The position numbers and the translations under genes are program-made. From positions 45,989,683 through 46,053,682 of the forward strand of contig CM026401.1 in the NCBI GenBank assembly GCA_014843695.1: 64,000 nt of DNA, given 5' to 3'. This document shows, piece by piece, positions 13,001 to 22,805 of the stretch. Source of the DNA: Archivesica marissinica. Taxonomy: Eukaryota > Mollusca > Bivalvia > Venerida > Vesicomyidae. The notes beneath the pieces are model-generated. The model searched no databases. It saw nothing but the letters and a program-made list of their open reading frames with translations, and was not told the origin of the DNA. Each line of letters begins with the position of its first letter. Positions within the stretch are counted from its first letter, which is position 1.

Positions 13001-16000
13001 TATGTTATGTGTACGTCGGAACCATCTGCCAAGCATGTTATGTGTATGTCAGAACCATCTGCCAAACATGTTATGTGTACATCGGAACCATCTGCCAAGC
13101 ATGTTATGTGTATGTCAGAACCATCTGCCAAGCATGTTATGTATATGTCAGAACCATCTGCCAAGCATGTTATGTGTATGTCAGAACCTGAATCATAGGG
13201 CAAGTTTCCTTTGGAAGTTTGGTCTTAATGTTGGTGACAAGTAGGATTCAAGTAAACGTCCACGGACAATTGAAAAATTCGGAGATTTCCACACACCCCT
13301 GAACAATGTAATAAATGTATCATCTCTGTTTTAGGCCAAGGTGTTCACAACAGTGGAAGATATACCTGCTAAGTTTATATGTAAACAGGTGAAGTTACGA
13401 GGACGAGTGAGGAGAGTTAGTGATGAGGGAATATTAGACATACAACATATACCCATCATGAGGCTACCATTTATGAGGCGCACACAAACCACAGGTACGA
13501 GGAGTGTTAAGTCCTACTGCATGTCGCCATCCACAGGGGCCTGAAGTGCCAGGTGAAACTGTTTTAACACGCATGTGTCACTAGGACGACGCATAGAAAC
13601 CAAAGGTACGAGGAGTGTAAGTCCTACTGCATGTCGCCATCCACAGGGGCCTGAAGTGCCAGGTGAAGCAGTTTTAACACGCATGTGTCACTAGGACCAC
13701 AGCAAGACGAGGATTAGCGTACATTGTATGTTTAATTTTTTCTCGTTTCATTTCTTCATCACTTCTGTATGACTTCATATCCAGATAGGAACTGTATTAC
13801 CTCCAGATAGGAACTGTTGTATGTACCTCCAGATAAGAACAGTTGTATGTACCTCCTGGTAGGAACAGTTGTATTTACCTCCAGATAGGAACAGTTGTAT
13901 TTACCTCCAGACAGGAACAGTTGTATTTACCTCCAGATAGGAACTGTTGTATTTACCTCCAGATAGGAACAGTTGTATGTACCTCCAGATAGGAACAGTT
14001 GTATTTACCTCCAGATAGGAACAGTTGTATTTACCTCCTGGTAGGAACAGTTGTATTTACCTCCAGATAGGAACAGTTGTATTTACCTCCAGATAGGAAC
14101 AGTTGTATTTACCTCCAGGTAGGAACTGTTGTATTTACCTCCAGATAGGAACTGTTGTATTTACCTCCAGATAGGAACTGTTGTATTTACCTCCAGATAG
14201 GAACAGTTGTATTTACCTCCAGATAGGAACAGTTGTATTTACCTCCAGATAGGAACTGTTGTATTTACCTCCAGATAGGAACTGTTGTATTTACCTCCAA
14301 ATAGGAACAGTGTTACCTCCAGATAGGAACAGTATTTACCTCCAGATAGGAACAGTTGTATTTACCTCCAGATAGGAACAGTTGTATTTACCTCCAGATA
14401 GGAACAGTTGTATTTACCTCCAGATAGGAACAGTTGTATTTACCTACAGATGGGAACAGTTGTATGTACCCCCAGATAGGAACTGTTGTATTTACCTCCA
14501 GATAGGAACAGTTGTATTTACCTCCTGGTAGGAACAGTTGTATTTACCTCCAGATAGGAACAGTTGTATTTACCTCCAGGTAGGAACAGTTGTATTTACC
14601 TCCAGATAGGAACAGTTGTATTTACCTCCAGATAGGAACTGTTGTATTTACCTCCAGATAGGAACTGTTGTATTTACCTCCAAATAGGAACAGTGTTACC
14701 TCCAGATAGGAACAGTTGTATGTACCTCCAGATAGGAACAGTTGTATTTACCGCCAGATAGGAACAGTTGTATTTACCTCCAGATAGGAACTGTTGTATT
14801 TACCTCCAGATAGCAACAGTTGTATGTACCTCCAAATAGGAACAGTTGTATTTACCTCCAGATAGGAACAGTTGTATTTACCTCCTGGTAGGAACAGTTG
14901 TATGTACCTCCAGATAGGAACAGTTGTATTTACCTCCAGATAGGAACAGTTGTATTTACCTCCAGATAGGAACTGTTGTATTTACCTCCAGATAGCAACA
15001 GTTGTATTTACCTCCAGATAGGAACAGTTATATTTACCTCCAGATAGGAACAGTTGTATTTACCTCCAGATAGGAACAGTTGTATTTACCTCCAGATAGC
15101 AACAGTTGTATGTACCTCCAAATAGGAACAGTTGTATGTACCTCCAAATAGGAACAGTGTTACCTTCAGATAGGAACTGTTGTATTTACCTCCAGATAGG
15201 AACTGTTGTATTTACCTCCAGATAGCAACAGTTGTATGTACCTCCAAATAGGAACAGTGTTACCTCCAGATAGGAACAGTTGTATGTACCTCCAGATAGG
15301 AACAGTTGTATTTACCTCCAGATAGGAACAGTTGTATTTACCTTCAGATAGGAACAGTTGTATTTACCTTCAGATAGGAACAGTTGTATGTACCTCCAGA
15401 TAGGAACAGTTGTATTTACCTCCAGATAGGAACAGTTGTATTTACCTCCAGATAGGAACAGTTGTATGTACCTCCAGATAGGAACAGTTGTATGTACCTC
15501 CAGATAGGAACAGTTGTATTTACCTCCAGATAGGAACAGTTGTATTTACCTCCAGATAGGAACTGTTGTATGTACCTCCAGATAGGAACAGTTGTATTTA
15601 CCTCCAGATAGGAACTGTTGTATTTACCTCCAGATAGCAACAGTTGTATGTACCTCCAGATAGGAACAGTTGTATTTACCTCCAGATAGGAACAGTTGTA
15701 TGTACCTCCAGATAGGAACTGTTGTATTTACCTCCAGATAGGAACTGTTGTATTTACCTCCAGATAGCAACAGTTGTATGTACCTCCAAATAGGAACAGT
15801 GTTACCTCCAGATAGGAACAGTTGTATGTACCTCCAGATAGGAACAGTTGTATTTACCTCCAGATAGGAACAGTTGTATTTACCTCCAGATAAGAACAGT
15901 TGTATTTACCTCCAGATAGGAACAGTATTTACCTCCAGATAGGAACAGTTGTATTTACCTCCAGATAGGAACAGTTGTATGTACCTCCAGATAGGAACAG

Positions 16001-18058
16001 TTGTATTTACCCCCAGTAACAGTTTATATATACATTTTTGAAATTTCAACTGGTCCGGGGTTTTACGATACCATTTACGTTCAGGTAAATAAAATAGATG
16101 ATGCACCGACAATTGTATGGTTCACGTGGACGAACCAGTGTCCAATTAACATAATACCTCGAGAATCTGGGCCCCATCCAGACTACGAGAAACCACCAGA
16201 CTGAAATTACTGTCCCACACCACTGTAGGTTCGATTCCCACTGGGGAGTGTTGAATACCTTCGTGTGAGGAAGCTATCCAGCTGGCTTGCGGGCGGTCGG
16301 TGGTTCTACCCGGGTGCACATCTGTGTATGGAAATATTGCTCAATGTGGCAGCTGAGGTCTTACCTCTACCAATAACAGCTGGAAAGTTGCCATAGGAAC
16401 AAAGCTGTTGATGCAACTTTCACCCATTATCGTCCCCCTCCCCAAATGTTTAGATTTGCATGAAATTGTACATGTATTTCTCTAGCCATAGAAAGAAATT
16501 CAGAAGAATATAATGTTTGTGTATTTTCAGACTGTCTACCAGTGCACATGGCCTGCATAGATCTAAGTCCCGAGGCTAGACTCTGGCTGACCGACAACGT
16601 ATTAGAGAAGGTAGTCTGGTTCAATCTCCTCCACAGAACCAGCTCTCATGATGGAATGGCCCCGCAATTGTACAGTAAAATAGAGCTACCCCAGGTATGA
16701 TAATATAACAATACTGAGAGAGGAATAGCACTTACCATATTAGGGGTGCCAGACCAAACATATCTAACCTTCCCCCCCCCACCCCCATAGAGTCGCACTC
16801 ATATATGCTACTGTATACCTCAGGGTTCATTCTAGATCAGAATAATTGGGAGAAGTGAGAAAGGGCGTGATCGCTTCCTTAAATGGTGTTCTTTAATATA
16901 CTTCTGCAAAATAGGGTTAAAATGCACAGTACAACCATTAAATACAACATTTGAATAGAAGGAGTGCTTTATAATGGGCCAGTGTATCTTACTAGACAAA
17001 ATTTTGTTTGAAAATCGTAAAAACCAAAAATAATATTATTTTTTTTATTAGGGAGAAGTGCCCAGAGGGCGAAGTCAGGATCCCTAGGGCGACAATTTCG
17101 CCCACATCGCCCTCTAGAATGATCCCTGTACCTATGCATATTGTCGCCATTTACCTATCAAAATTTACTCCACCTACAGTACATAGAGATTTTTAGTATA
17201 TAGTTCATACAAATTTATTTTAGCTTGATTGCGAAACGATTCCTTACAACTTATATTAATCACCCTCGAGACCTCATTCCTGATGGAATCCAACGCCACG
17301 AGGCATATTTGTTCTTTGTTTGATGTAGTTTTAATGAACAAACTTATTATTAATTAATTCAGTTAACCCTTTCCTTCATAGAGATTTATGTTAATATATA
17401 ATATTATATCTCCATACAAACGACAGCCATTTAACTATCATGCAGTGGATAAGTAGTCACCATATCTATCCCACCTCCATAGATATTACTGGGACTACAT
17501 AGAGATTTATGTTAATATACTATTATATCTCCATACAAACGACAGCCATTAAGCTATTATCCAGTTAATATCTATCCCACCTCCATAGATATTACTGGGA
17601 CTACACGGGATTCTGGCCTTTATTATGAACATTGGTTTGGCTACTACATTGCTAATGTATGTCGTATTAGTAATGGCGTCAAGAGGTGCTTCCATGAGGG
17701 AAAGGGTTGAAAAAGTGTGGTTTCAAGTTTCAATTTGTTTTATATTTATGATTTATTTCAGAAATTCAGAAGAAACATCCGAGTCAATGAAAATCTGATC
17801 AAAGAAGGACTTAGTAAGATCTCATCACTCTCTTCATTGGAAGAAGCTGGCAAAATGCCAACCAATAAGAATTTGTTACTATATTTAGACAGACTGGTTC
17901 AGTTAGAGCAGCATGCCTCTCAGAAGGGTACTGGAATGTGGAGGCAGCCTAAGGAAGCGTCATTGGGGAGAAAAGGACTTGGGGCTGTGAGATCTGTTCT
18001 TAGTAGTCCTTATAAAGCAGTGAAATGGATCTACGGAAAGAGAAAGCGAAAGAAATAG
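3994..18058 (+). CDS. C3orf33: C3orf33 orthologue, complete, 5 exons, 259 aa
   Basis: Exons are 3994-4092, 10190-10249, 13335-13494, 16531-16694 and 17762-18058. All introns are GT-AG and phases match. The product resembles human C3orf33. A short polar N-terminus ends VDSNIRVVQ, a hydrophobic segment follows (residues ~35-52, GLYLIGATGLVLAARSI), then the hallmark VKLRGRVRRVSDEG...IQHIPI (~73-95). The family has a staphylococcal-nuclease-like (OB) fold. C-terminal features are EARLWLTDNVLEKVVWFNLL and a basic end (KRKRKK). Catalytic nuclease residues are not evident. From memory, the family (Drosophila CG30159/MISO) is tied to mitochondrial inner-membrane organisation; that role is family knowledge. 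The start ATG has A at -3. Human is about 294 aa, so this copy is slightly short. No canonical AATAAA follows before 18.98 kb. The introns hold most of the arrays in the left third of the window. Confidence 0.9.
4324..4462. mobile_element. FB1 fold-back MITE, complete
   Basis: A near-perfect palindrome starts CACAGGAACTT and ends AAGTTCCTGTG, with arms of about 65 bp and a short centre around 4385. The 7-bp sequence GTCGTAC flanks it on both sides (4317-4323 and 4463-4469), which is a target-site duplication. It lies in C3orf33 intron 1. The termini suggest hAT or P-like mobilisation. Confidence 0.88.
5222..6781. repeat. 20-bp minisatellite, about 78 units
   Basis: The unit is ACTGTTCAATGCAGTATATC with two main variable positions (GCAGT/GCTGT and TATATC/TACATC). 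A few 10-bp half units (ACTGTATATC) occur, at 5521, 5813 and 5881. All three plus frames stay open for hundreds of codons because the unit has no stop in any frame; this is not a gene. It lies in C3orf33 intron 1. Confidence 0.97.
6866..7035 (-). mobile_element. SINE-D copy 1, 5'-truncated
   Basis: The shared tail (ATTTATTTTACAATGATTGC, AACTTATATTAATCACTCTC) is followed by the SINE-D body (GTGGTCATTCGTGTTGGAGG, AGTACCCGGAGAAATCCCAC). The tRNA head is missing. Confidence 0.85.
7164..7330 (+). mobile_element. SINE-A copy 2, 5'-truncated
   Basis: It starts inside the body (AAAAAGTTGGCAGTTTCTTA) and ends with the tail GTAAAACCCGAAATATAAC. The 13-bp ACCAACTTATAAA flanks both sides (7151-7163 and 7331-7343), a LINE-type target-site duplication. 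Confidence 0.92.
7344..7540 (-). mobile_element. SINE-E copy 1
   Basis: Reads on minus with a partly decayed tRNA head, B box GGTTCGATCCTC, TGTCATTGAGCAAGGCATCT, and a tail ending TTAATGGAACATACATA. Confidence 0.8.
7608..7701. mobile_element. FB2 fold-back MITE, 94 bp, 8-bp TSD
   Basis: An almost perfect palindrome starts CACAGGGATTCGGCACGTTT, its arms meeting at TTTAAGTACTTAAA. It is flanked by GTTGGTAT at 7600-7607 and 7702-7709. An 8-bp TSD and a CAGGG-like end fit a hAT-type non-autonomous element. A diverged single arm is at 48267. Confidence 0.92.
7710..8036. other. Intron sequence without recognised features
   Basis: C3orf33 intron 1. No coding-like frame, array or element boundary was recognised. 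Confidence 0.5.
8089..8330 (-). mobile_element. M5 CAGGG element, copy 1 (internally deleted)
   Basis: Starts CAGGGATCATTC and ends GACCTAGAATGAAC plus a decayed terminus. ACATA lies on both sides (8084-8088 and 8331-8335), a 5-bp TSD. Inserted in the M1 copy. Confidence 0.85.
8343..8469 (+). mobile_element. Short retro-insert in M1
   Basis: ACATACATTGAC occurs at 8331-8342 and again at about 8472-8483. It brackets a stretch ending AGCAAATAAAATATGATTAA, i.e. an AATAAA-bearing, A-rich 3' end. This looks like a retrotransposed fragment of unknown source. Confidence 0.5.
8900..9357. other. Intron sequence without recognised features
   Basis: AT-rich C3orf33 intron 1 sequence. It contains a short piece similar to M1 ends (near 8905) but no array or exon. 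Confidence 0.4.
9358..9660. repeat. 34-bp tandem repeat
   Basis: Eight copies of a 34-bp unit (TATTTAAGGATGTGAATGTA) fall in two blocks, 3 and 5. They are separated by one 29-bp unit of the next array, so the two arrays interpenetrate. Confidence 0.93.
9656..10185 (+). repeat. 29-bp array that ends in the C3orf33 exon 2 acceptor
   Basis: About 18 units of GTTATATTGACAGCAGTTTA(TTACAAGTT). The true acceptor, GTTATATTTCAG at 10178-10189, is the last partial unit. Each unit therefore holds an acceptor-like GTTATATTGACAG. Confidence 0.9.
10190..10249 (+). CDS. C3orf33: C3orf33 exon 2 (hydrophobic segment)
   Basis: Exactly 20 codons, NGLYLIGATGLVLAARSIHL, phase 0 at both ends. It aligns with NISTGMAIAGIMLLLRSIRL of the human protein. 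It ends ACCTG before GTAACT. Confidence 0.88.
10246..11338 (+). repeat. Donor-site array: 16-bp then 22-bp units from C3orf33 exon 2
   Basis: The 16-bp unit CCTGGTAACTATCAAA starts inside the exon: CCTG are its last four bases and GTAACTATCAAA the first intron bases. It repeats about 33 times to ~10.8 kb, with CATGGT variants. It then grows to a 22-bp form with an inserted TAATTA (about 23 copies). Confidence 0.95.
11345..11450 (+). mobile_element. SINE-F head fragment
   Basis: CTTCAAATCACTTGGCCATC and GTAGGTTCGAATCCCACTGG match the SINE-F head at 63180 and 16190. The rest is missing. Confidence 0.6.
11503..11752 (-). mobile_element. SINE-D copy 2, full length
   Basis: On minus: A box TTAGCGCAGTGGTTAGCG, B box GGTTCGATCCTC, body TTTCCTCCCACACGAATGAC, tail AGTGATTAATATAAGTTG and TTGCTTCGCAATCG. 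The tRNA-like head is intact but lacks a pairing acceptor stem. Confidence 0.92.
11753..12260. other. Intron sequence without recognised features
   Basis: C3orf33 intron 2. No feature was recognised apart from a short repeated AATGCTTACA near 12062. Confidence 0.5.
12261..12825. repeat. 43-bp minisatellite, 13 units
   Basis: The unit core is ACATGTGGCATATGCACACA followed by GTACCTGCAATTAGCAGAT. Variants are CATATG/CATGTG and TTACATG/TTGCATG. It lies in C3orf33 intron 2. Confidence 0.95.
12874..13190. repeat. 33-bp minisatellite, about 9.5 units
   Basis: The unit is CATGTTATGTGTATGTCAGA plus ACCATCTGCCAAG. As 33 is a multiple of three, frames stay open on both strands (12817-13244). The translations are simple repeats, so this is intronic and not coding. 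Confidence 0.95.
13335..13494 (+). CDS. C3orf33: C3orf33 exon 3 (VKLRGR motif)
   Basis: 53 codons plus one base, AKVFTTVEDIPAKF... VKLRGRVRRVSDEG ... HIPIMRLPFMRRTQTT. Acceptor TTTTAG, donor ACAG before GTACGA. The end of the exon and its donor are duplicated downstream. Confidence 0.93.
13481..13702 (+). repeat. 111-bp tandem duplication over the exon 3 donor
   Basis: The segment GTACGAGGAGTG...TAAGTCCTACTGCATGTCGC...CACTAGGAC occurs twice, with the donor GT at 13495 and a second GT at 13606. The last exon bases before the second GT are diverged (ACCAAAG versus ACCACAG). Confidence 0.9.
13780..16015. repeat. 26-bp minisatellite, about 86 units
   Basis: The unit is GTATTTACCTCCAGATAGGA plus ACAGTT. 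Variants are CCTGGTAGG, CAGATAGC, ACTGTT and short units (ACAGTGTTACC). Blocks of variants recur, so larger segments were duplicated. It lies in C3orf33 intron 3. Confidence 0.96.
16180..16425 (+). mobile_element. SINE-F copy
   Basis: The head-like GTAGGTTCGATTCCCACTGG (B-box-like) is followed by GAAGCTATCCAGCTGGCTTG, GGTCGGTGGTTCTACCCGGG and a tail AACAAAGCTGTTGATGC. It matches 63170-63425. Confidence 0.8.
16531..16694 (+). CDS. C3orf33: C3orf33 exon 4
   Basis: Two bases plus 54 codons: CLPVHMACIDLSPEARLWLT, then DNVLEKVVWFNLLHR and YSKIELPQ. Acceptor TATTTTCAG, donor CAG before GTATGA. Corresponds to the human VKLAGVEL...LLWFQLL segment. Confidence 0.93.
16821..17128 (+). mobile_element. 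M5 CAGGG element, copy 2
   Basis: 308 bp, from CAGGGTTCATTCTAG to CTAGAATGATCCCTG (15-bp inverted ends with one mismatch). TACCT lies on both sides (16816-16820 and 17129-17133). A 5-bp TSD with CAGGG ends would fit the hAT5 type of hAT. Confidence 0.9.
17134..17350 (-). mobile_element. Right part of composite repeat shared with 51.1 kb, with SINE-C fragment
   Basis: The sequence after M5 (ATGCATATTGTCGCCATTTA, then a SINE-C tail and TTGTTTGATGTAGTTTTAAT) is found in inverted orientation at 51115-51340, also next to an M5. The two copies form a ~530-bp inverted pair. Confidence 0.85.
17363..17709 (-). mobile_element. M1 MITE copy 2
   Basis: Starts TTAACCCTTTCCTTCATAGA and ends CATGAGGGAAAGGGTTGA; the final TTAA is mutated to TTGA. 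The ~119-bp internal unit is present twice. It ends 52 bp before exon 5 of C3orf33. Confidence 0.87.
17762..18058 (+). CDS. C3orf33: C3orf33 exon 5 and stop
   Basis: 98 codons plus TAG. It starts KFRRNIRVNENLIKEGLSKI, then NLLLYLDRLVQLEQHA, and ends with a basic KWIYGKRKRKK. Acceptor TTATTTCAG. Confidence 0.92.
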   Translation, partial: KFRRNIRVNENLIKEGLSKISSLSSLEEAGKMPTNKNLLLYLDRLVQLEQHASQKGTGMWRQPKEASLGRKGLGAVRSVLSSPYKAVKWIYGKRKRKK

Positions 18059-18269
18059 AGATTTCTTATAAGACATAGACAGACACTACACTATATAGTG
18101 GTTAACCGTTAAAGTACTTTGTAATACTCAGAATGTGCAGCACACAAACAATTATTCCGTGTGGATGATCGGAGGTCGTGAAAACTCTCTTATATTCCGT
18201 ACTTCGATATTAATTGTTCCTGCGAAAAGCGGGGATTCATTGGTTTTGTGGTTGAACCGTTCAATCCAT

Positions 18270-20925
18270 GTTGCATCATCATCATCTCTGTATATGTATA
18301 AACAGCTGTGCACCTCACTAAACCAGACTGTCTAGTTCATCTCTGTATAAACAGCTGCACACCTCACTAAACCAGACTATTTCATTCATCTCTGTATAAA
18401 CAGCTGTGCACCGCACTAAACCAGACTCTATAGTTCATCTCTGTATAAACAGCTGCACACCTCACTAAACCAGACTCTCTAGTTCATCTCTGTATAAACA
18501 GCTGTGCACCTCACTAAACCAGACTCTCTAGTTCATCTCTGTATAAACAGCTGTGCACCTCACTAAACCAGACTCTCTAGTTCATCTCTGTATAAACAGC
18601 TGTGCACCTCACTAAACCAGACTGTAGTTCATCTCTGTATAAACAGATGCACACCTCACTAAACCAGACTCTTTCATTCATCTCTGTATAAACAGCTGCA
18701 CACCTCACTAAACCAGACTCTCTAGTTCATCTCTGTATAAACAGCTGCACACCTCACTAAAGCAACTCTAGTTCATCTGTATAAACAGCTGCACACCTCA
18801 CTAAAGCACTCTCTAGTTCATCTCTGTATAAACAGCTGTGCACCTTACTAAACCAGACTCTAGTTCATCTCTGTATAAACAGCTGCACACCTCACTAAAC
18901 CAGACTCTCTAGTTCATCTCTGTATAAACAGCTGCACACCTCACTAAACCAGACTCTAGTTCATATCTGTATAAACAGCTGCACACCACAATAAACCAGA
19001 CTCTCTCGTCCATCTCTGTATAAACAGCTGCACACCTCAATAAACCAGACTCTCTTGTCCATCTCTGTATAAACAGCTGCACACCTCAATAAACCAGACT
19101 CTCTTGTCCATCTCTGTATAAACAGCTGCACACCTCAATAAACCAGACTCTCTTGTCCATCTCTGTATAAACAGCTGCACACCTCACTAAACCAGACTCT
19201 AGTTCAACTCTGTATAAACAGCTGCACACCTCAATAAACCAGACTCTCTTGTCCATCTCTGTATAAACAGCTACACACCTCACTAAACCAGACTCTCTCG
19301 TCCATCTCTGTATAAACAGCTGCACACCTCACTAAACCAGACTCTCTCGTCCATCTCTGTATAAACAGCTGCACATCTCACTAAACCAGACTCTCTAGTT
19401 CATCTCTGTATAAACAGCTGCACATCTCACTAAACCAGACTCTCTAGTTCATCTCTGTATAAACAGCTGCACACCTCACTAAACCAGACTCTCTCATTCA
19501 TCTCTGTATAAACAGCTGCACACCTCACTAAACCAGACTCTCTAGATCATCTCTGTATAAACAGCTGCACACCTCACTAAACCACTCTCTTGTCCATCTC
19601 TGTATAAACAGCTGCACACCTCACTAAACCAGGCTCTAGATCATCTCTGTATAAACAGCTGCACACCTCACTAAACCAGACTCTCTTGTCCATCTCTGTA
19701 TAAACAGCTGCACACCTCACTAAACCAGACTCTCATCCATCTCTGTATAAACAGCTGCACACCTCACTAAACCAGACACGCATCCATCTCTGTATAAACA
19801 GCTGCACATCTCACTAAACCAGACTCTCTAGATCATCTCTGTATAAACAGCTGCACACCTCACTAAACCAGACTCTAGTTCATCTCTGTATAAACAGCTG
19901 CACACCTCACTAAACCAGACTCGTTAGTTCATCTCTGTATAAACAGCTGTGCACCTCACTAAACTAGACTCTAGTTATTATCTGTATAAACAGCTGCACA
20001 CCTCACTAAACCAGACTATCATCCATCTGTATAAACAGCTGCACACCTCACTAAACCACTCTCTCGTCCATCTCTGTATAAACAGCTGCACACCTCACTA
20101 AGCCAGACACTCGTCCATCGCTGTATAAACAGCTGCACACCTCACTAAACCAGACTCTCGTCCATTTGTATAAACAGCTGCACACCTCAATAAACCAGAC
20201 TCTCTCTTCCATCTCTGTATAAACAGCTGCACACCTCAATAAACCAGACTCTCGTCCATCTCTGTATAAACAGCTGCACACCTCAATAAACCAGACTCTC
20301 TCGTCCATCTCTGTATAAACAGCTGCACACCTCACTAAACCAGACTCTCTAGATCATCTCTGTATAAACAGCTGCACACCTCACTAAACCACTCTCTTGT
20401 CCATCTCTGTATAAACAGCTGCACACCTCACTAAACCAGGCTCTAGATCATCTCTGTATAAACAGCTGCACACCTCACTAAACCAGACTCTCTTGTCCAT
20501 CTCTGTATAAACAGCTGCACACCTCACTAAACCAGACTCTCGTCCATCGCTGTATAAACAGCTGCACACCTCACTAAACCAGAATCTCGTCCATTTGTAT
20601 AAACAGCTGCACACCTCAATAAACCAGACTCTCTCTTCCATCTCTGTATAAACAGCTGCACACCTCAATAAACCAGACTCTCGTCCATCTCTGTATAAAC
20701 AGCTGCACACCTCAATAAACCAGACTCTCTCGTCCATCTCTGTATAAACAGCTGCACACCTCACTAAACCAGACTCTCTAGATCATCTCTGTATAAACAG
20801 CTGCACACCTCACTAAACCAGACTCTCTTGTCCATCTCTGTATAAACAGCTGCACACCTCACTAAACCAGACTCTCTCGTCCATCTCTGTATAAACAGAT
20901 GCGCACCTCAATAAACCAGACTTTC
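18270..20925. repeat. 47-bp minisatellite, about 56 units, downstream of C3orf33
   Basis: Unit core CATCTCTGTATAAACAGCTG plus CACACCTCACTAAACCAGACTCT. Units with CTCAATAAACC contain AATAAA (first near 18.99 kb). A block of about 429 bp recurs (ends at 20335 and 20764). Minus-strand frames are periodic artefacts. The array starts ~210 bp after the C3orf33 stop and may be within its 3' UTR. Confidence 0.96.
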
Positions 20926-20957
20926 TCAAGTCCATGCAGTGGTAGCAGTCAGATCTG

Positions 20958-21515
20958 TTAACCTGTAACGTGCCAATCGTGACAAAAGTTGCTATTACAA
21001 ACAGAATAGAGCCAGATCAGACTTGCCAATCATGACTAAAGTTGCTATTACAAACAACATAGAGCCAGATCAGACTTGGCAATCATGACTAAAGTTGCTA
21101 TTACAAACAGCATAGAGCCAGATCAGACTTGCCAATCATGACTAAAGTTGCTATTACAAACAGCATAGAGCCAGATCAGACATGCCAATCATGACTAAAG
21201 TTGCTATTACAAACAGCATAGAGCCAGATCAGACTTGGCAATCATGACTAAAGTTGCTATTACAAACAGCATAGAGCCAGATCAGACTTGGCAATCGTGA
21301 CTAATGTTGCTATTACAAACAGCATAGAGCCAGATCAGACTTGCCAATTGCGACTAAAGTTGCTATTACAAACAGCATAGAGCCAGATCAGACGGCTCTA
21401 TACTGATTACTATTCGGATAGTGGAGCTAACACACTTGGCTGAATAGCAAACATAGATCCTGATCAGAGATGTTGCATTACGCCGCAGCTGCTTTGCATC
21501 TATGTTGTTTGCTCA
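20958..21515. mobile_element. M2 MITE copy with an internal 53-bp array
   Basis: Starts at GTTAACC and ends with M2 sequence (ATAGATCCTGATCAG...CTATGTTGTTTGC). Between these a 53-bp unit (GCCAATCATGACTAAAGTTG + CTATTACAAACAGCATAGAG + CCAGATCAGACTT) repeats about 8 times. The unit is the left half of M2. Confidence 0.85.
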
Positions 21516-21691
21516 TTCCGCCCAAATCCACAAGTTTCATGACCAAAGTAGTGGGGTCGCCTTATAGGGCAAGATCGCCTTATAGTCGAGTATGGTAATC
21601 TTAATTTTTATTATGATACTCGTAGTCTTTTTTCATTCGGCCCAAATTATCATAGCAAAGAAATGAATGTTCATTTAACATGTTTTATTGT

Positions 21692-22036
21692 AATTGCTAT
21701 ACGACATCACCATAGCGACCATTCTATACGACATCACCATAGCGACCATTCTATACGACATCACCATAGCGACCATTATATATGACATCACCATAGCGAC
21801 CATTCTATACAACATCACTATAGCGACCATTCTATGTGTCATCACCATATCGACATTTCTATACGACGTCACCATAGCGACCATTCTATATGACATCACC
21901 ATAGCGACCATTCTATACGACCATTCTATACGACATCACCATAGCGACCATTCTATACAACATCACCATAGCGACCATTCTATATGACATCACCATAGCG
22001 ACCATTCTATACGACATCACCATAGCGACCATTCTC
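21692..22036. repeat. 27-bp minisatellite, about 12 units
   Basis: The unit is ATACGACATCACCATAGCGA plus CCATTCT. The multiple-of-three period keeps frames open on both strands; not coding. Confidence 0.95.
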
Positions 22037-22260
22037 TAATGGGTTAATTATATACAGTAATGTAAAAGGTACGTGATAAAAAGAACAAATGGGAAGGATA
22101 GCACTCGAGACTATCTGAAACAATAGCGCACAATAAATAATATAATGTAAATGAGTGGGGTCGTAATTTTGTTAAAATTTCAAGGTTATTGGACTTGACT
22201 TAAAAGGTCAACTTTATTTAGGGCAGGAAACAACTGTTAAATTGAATAGTTTTTCCAGTG
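22037..22260. other. Intergenic, no recognised feature
   Basis: AT-rich sequence without array, element ends or coding-like frame. Confidence 0.5.
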
Positions 22261-22262
22261 TC

Positions 22263-22345
22263 ATGTTGTTTGTATTTTGGGGTTTAACGTTGCACCAACA
22301 GCTTAGGTCAAATGTTGCCTCTCTAGCTATTTGAGGAGGAAGACC
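22263..22345 (-). mobile_element. SINE-F tail fragment
   Basis: ATTTTGGGGTTTAACGTTGC, ACAGCTTAGGTCA and GAGGAGGAAGACCC match the SINE-F tail, the same sequence that makes the 78-bp array at 26.7 kb. Confidence 0.7.
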
Positions 22346-22524
22346 CTGTAGCGAAATTGTTGTCGTAAATGCACAAAGTACCCTTGACTTATAGAAGGAT
22401 CCAGCTTAATTTCGGGCCTTTCAAGCCAAAGGTTTGACCGTCGACTTTTGGCCGGGAACATACGGTAACCAGATTTAATAATTGCAAACAGAGGGATAAT
22501 AATGTCAAAATGCACGACAGAGTT

Positions 22525-22710
22525 CAGGGTTCATTCTAGGTCAGAATTTTTGGGAGAAGTGAGAAAGCGCGTGATCGCTTCCTTAAATGGTGTTTAAAAT
22601 GGGTGCAAAAAACTTCTCTTTTTTTAGGGAGAAGTGGGGCCCACAGAGGGCAAAGTCAGGGTCCCTAGGGGCGACAATTTCGCCCACATCGCCCTCTAAA
22701 CTGATCCCTG
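22525..22710 (+). mobile_element. M5 CAGGG element, copy 3 (186 bp)
   Basis: CAGGGTTCATTCTAG to CTAAACTGATCCCTG, internally shortened. GAGTT lies on both sides (22520-22524, 22711-22715), a 5-bp TSD. Confidence 0.9.
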
Positions 22711-22805
22711 GAGTTATTGAACTTGACCTGTGAATCAAACCACTTCATAATGAACATATACCAAATGATTTAAAATTTCAAGATGCACGACAGATTAATA
22801 ATATT

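Noticed and set aside
12817..13244. Overlapping frames on both strands
   Set aside because: 33-bp minisatellite in C3orf33 intron 2.
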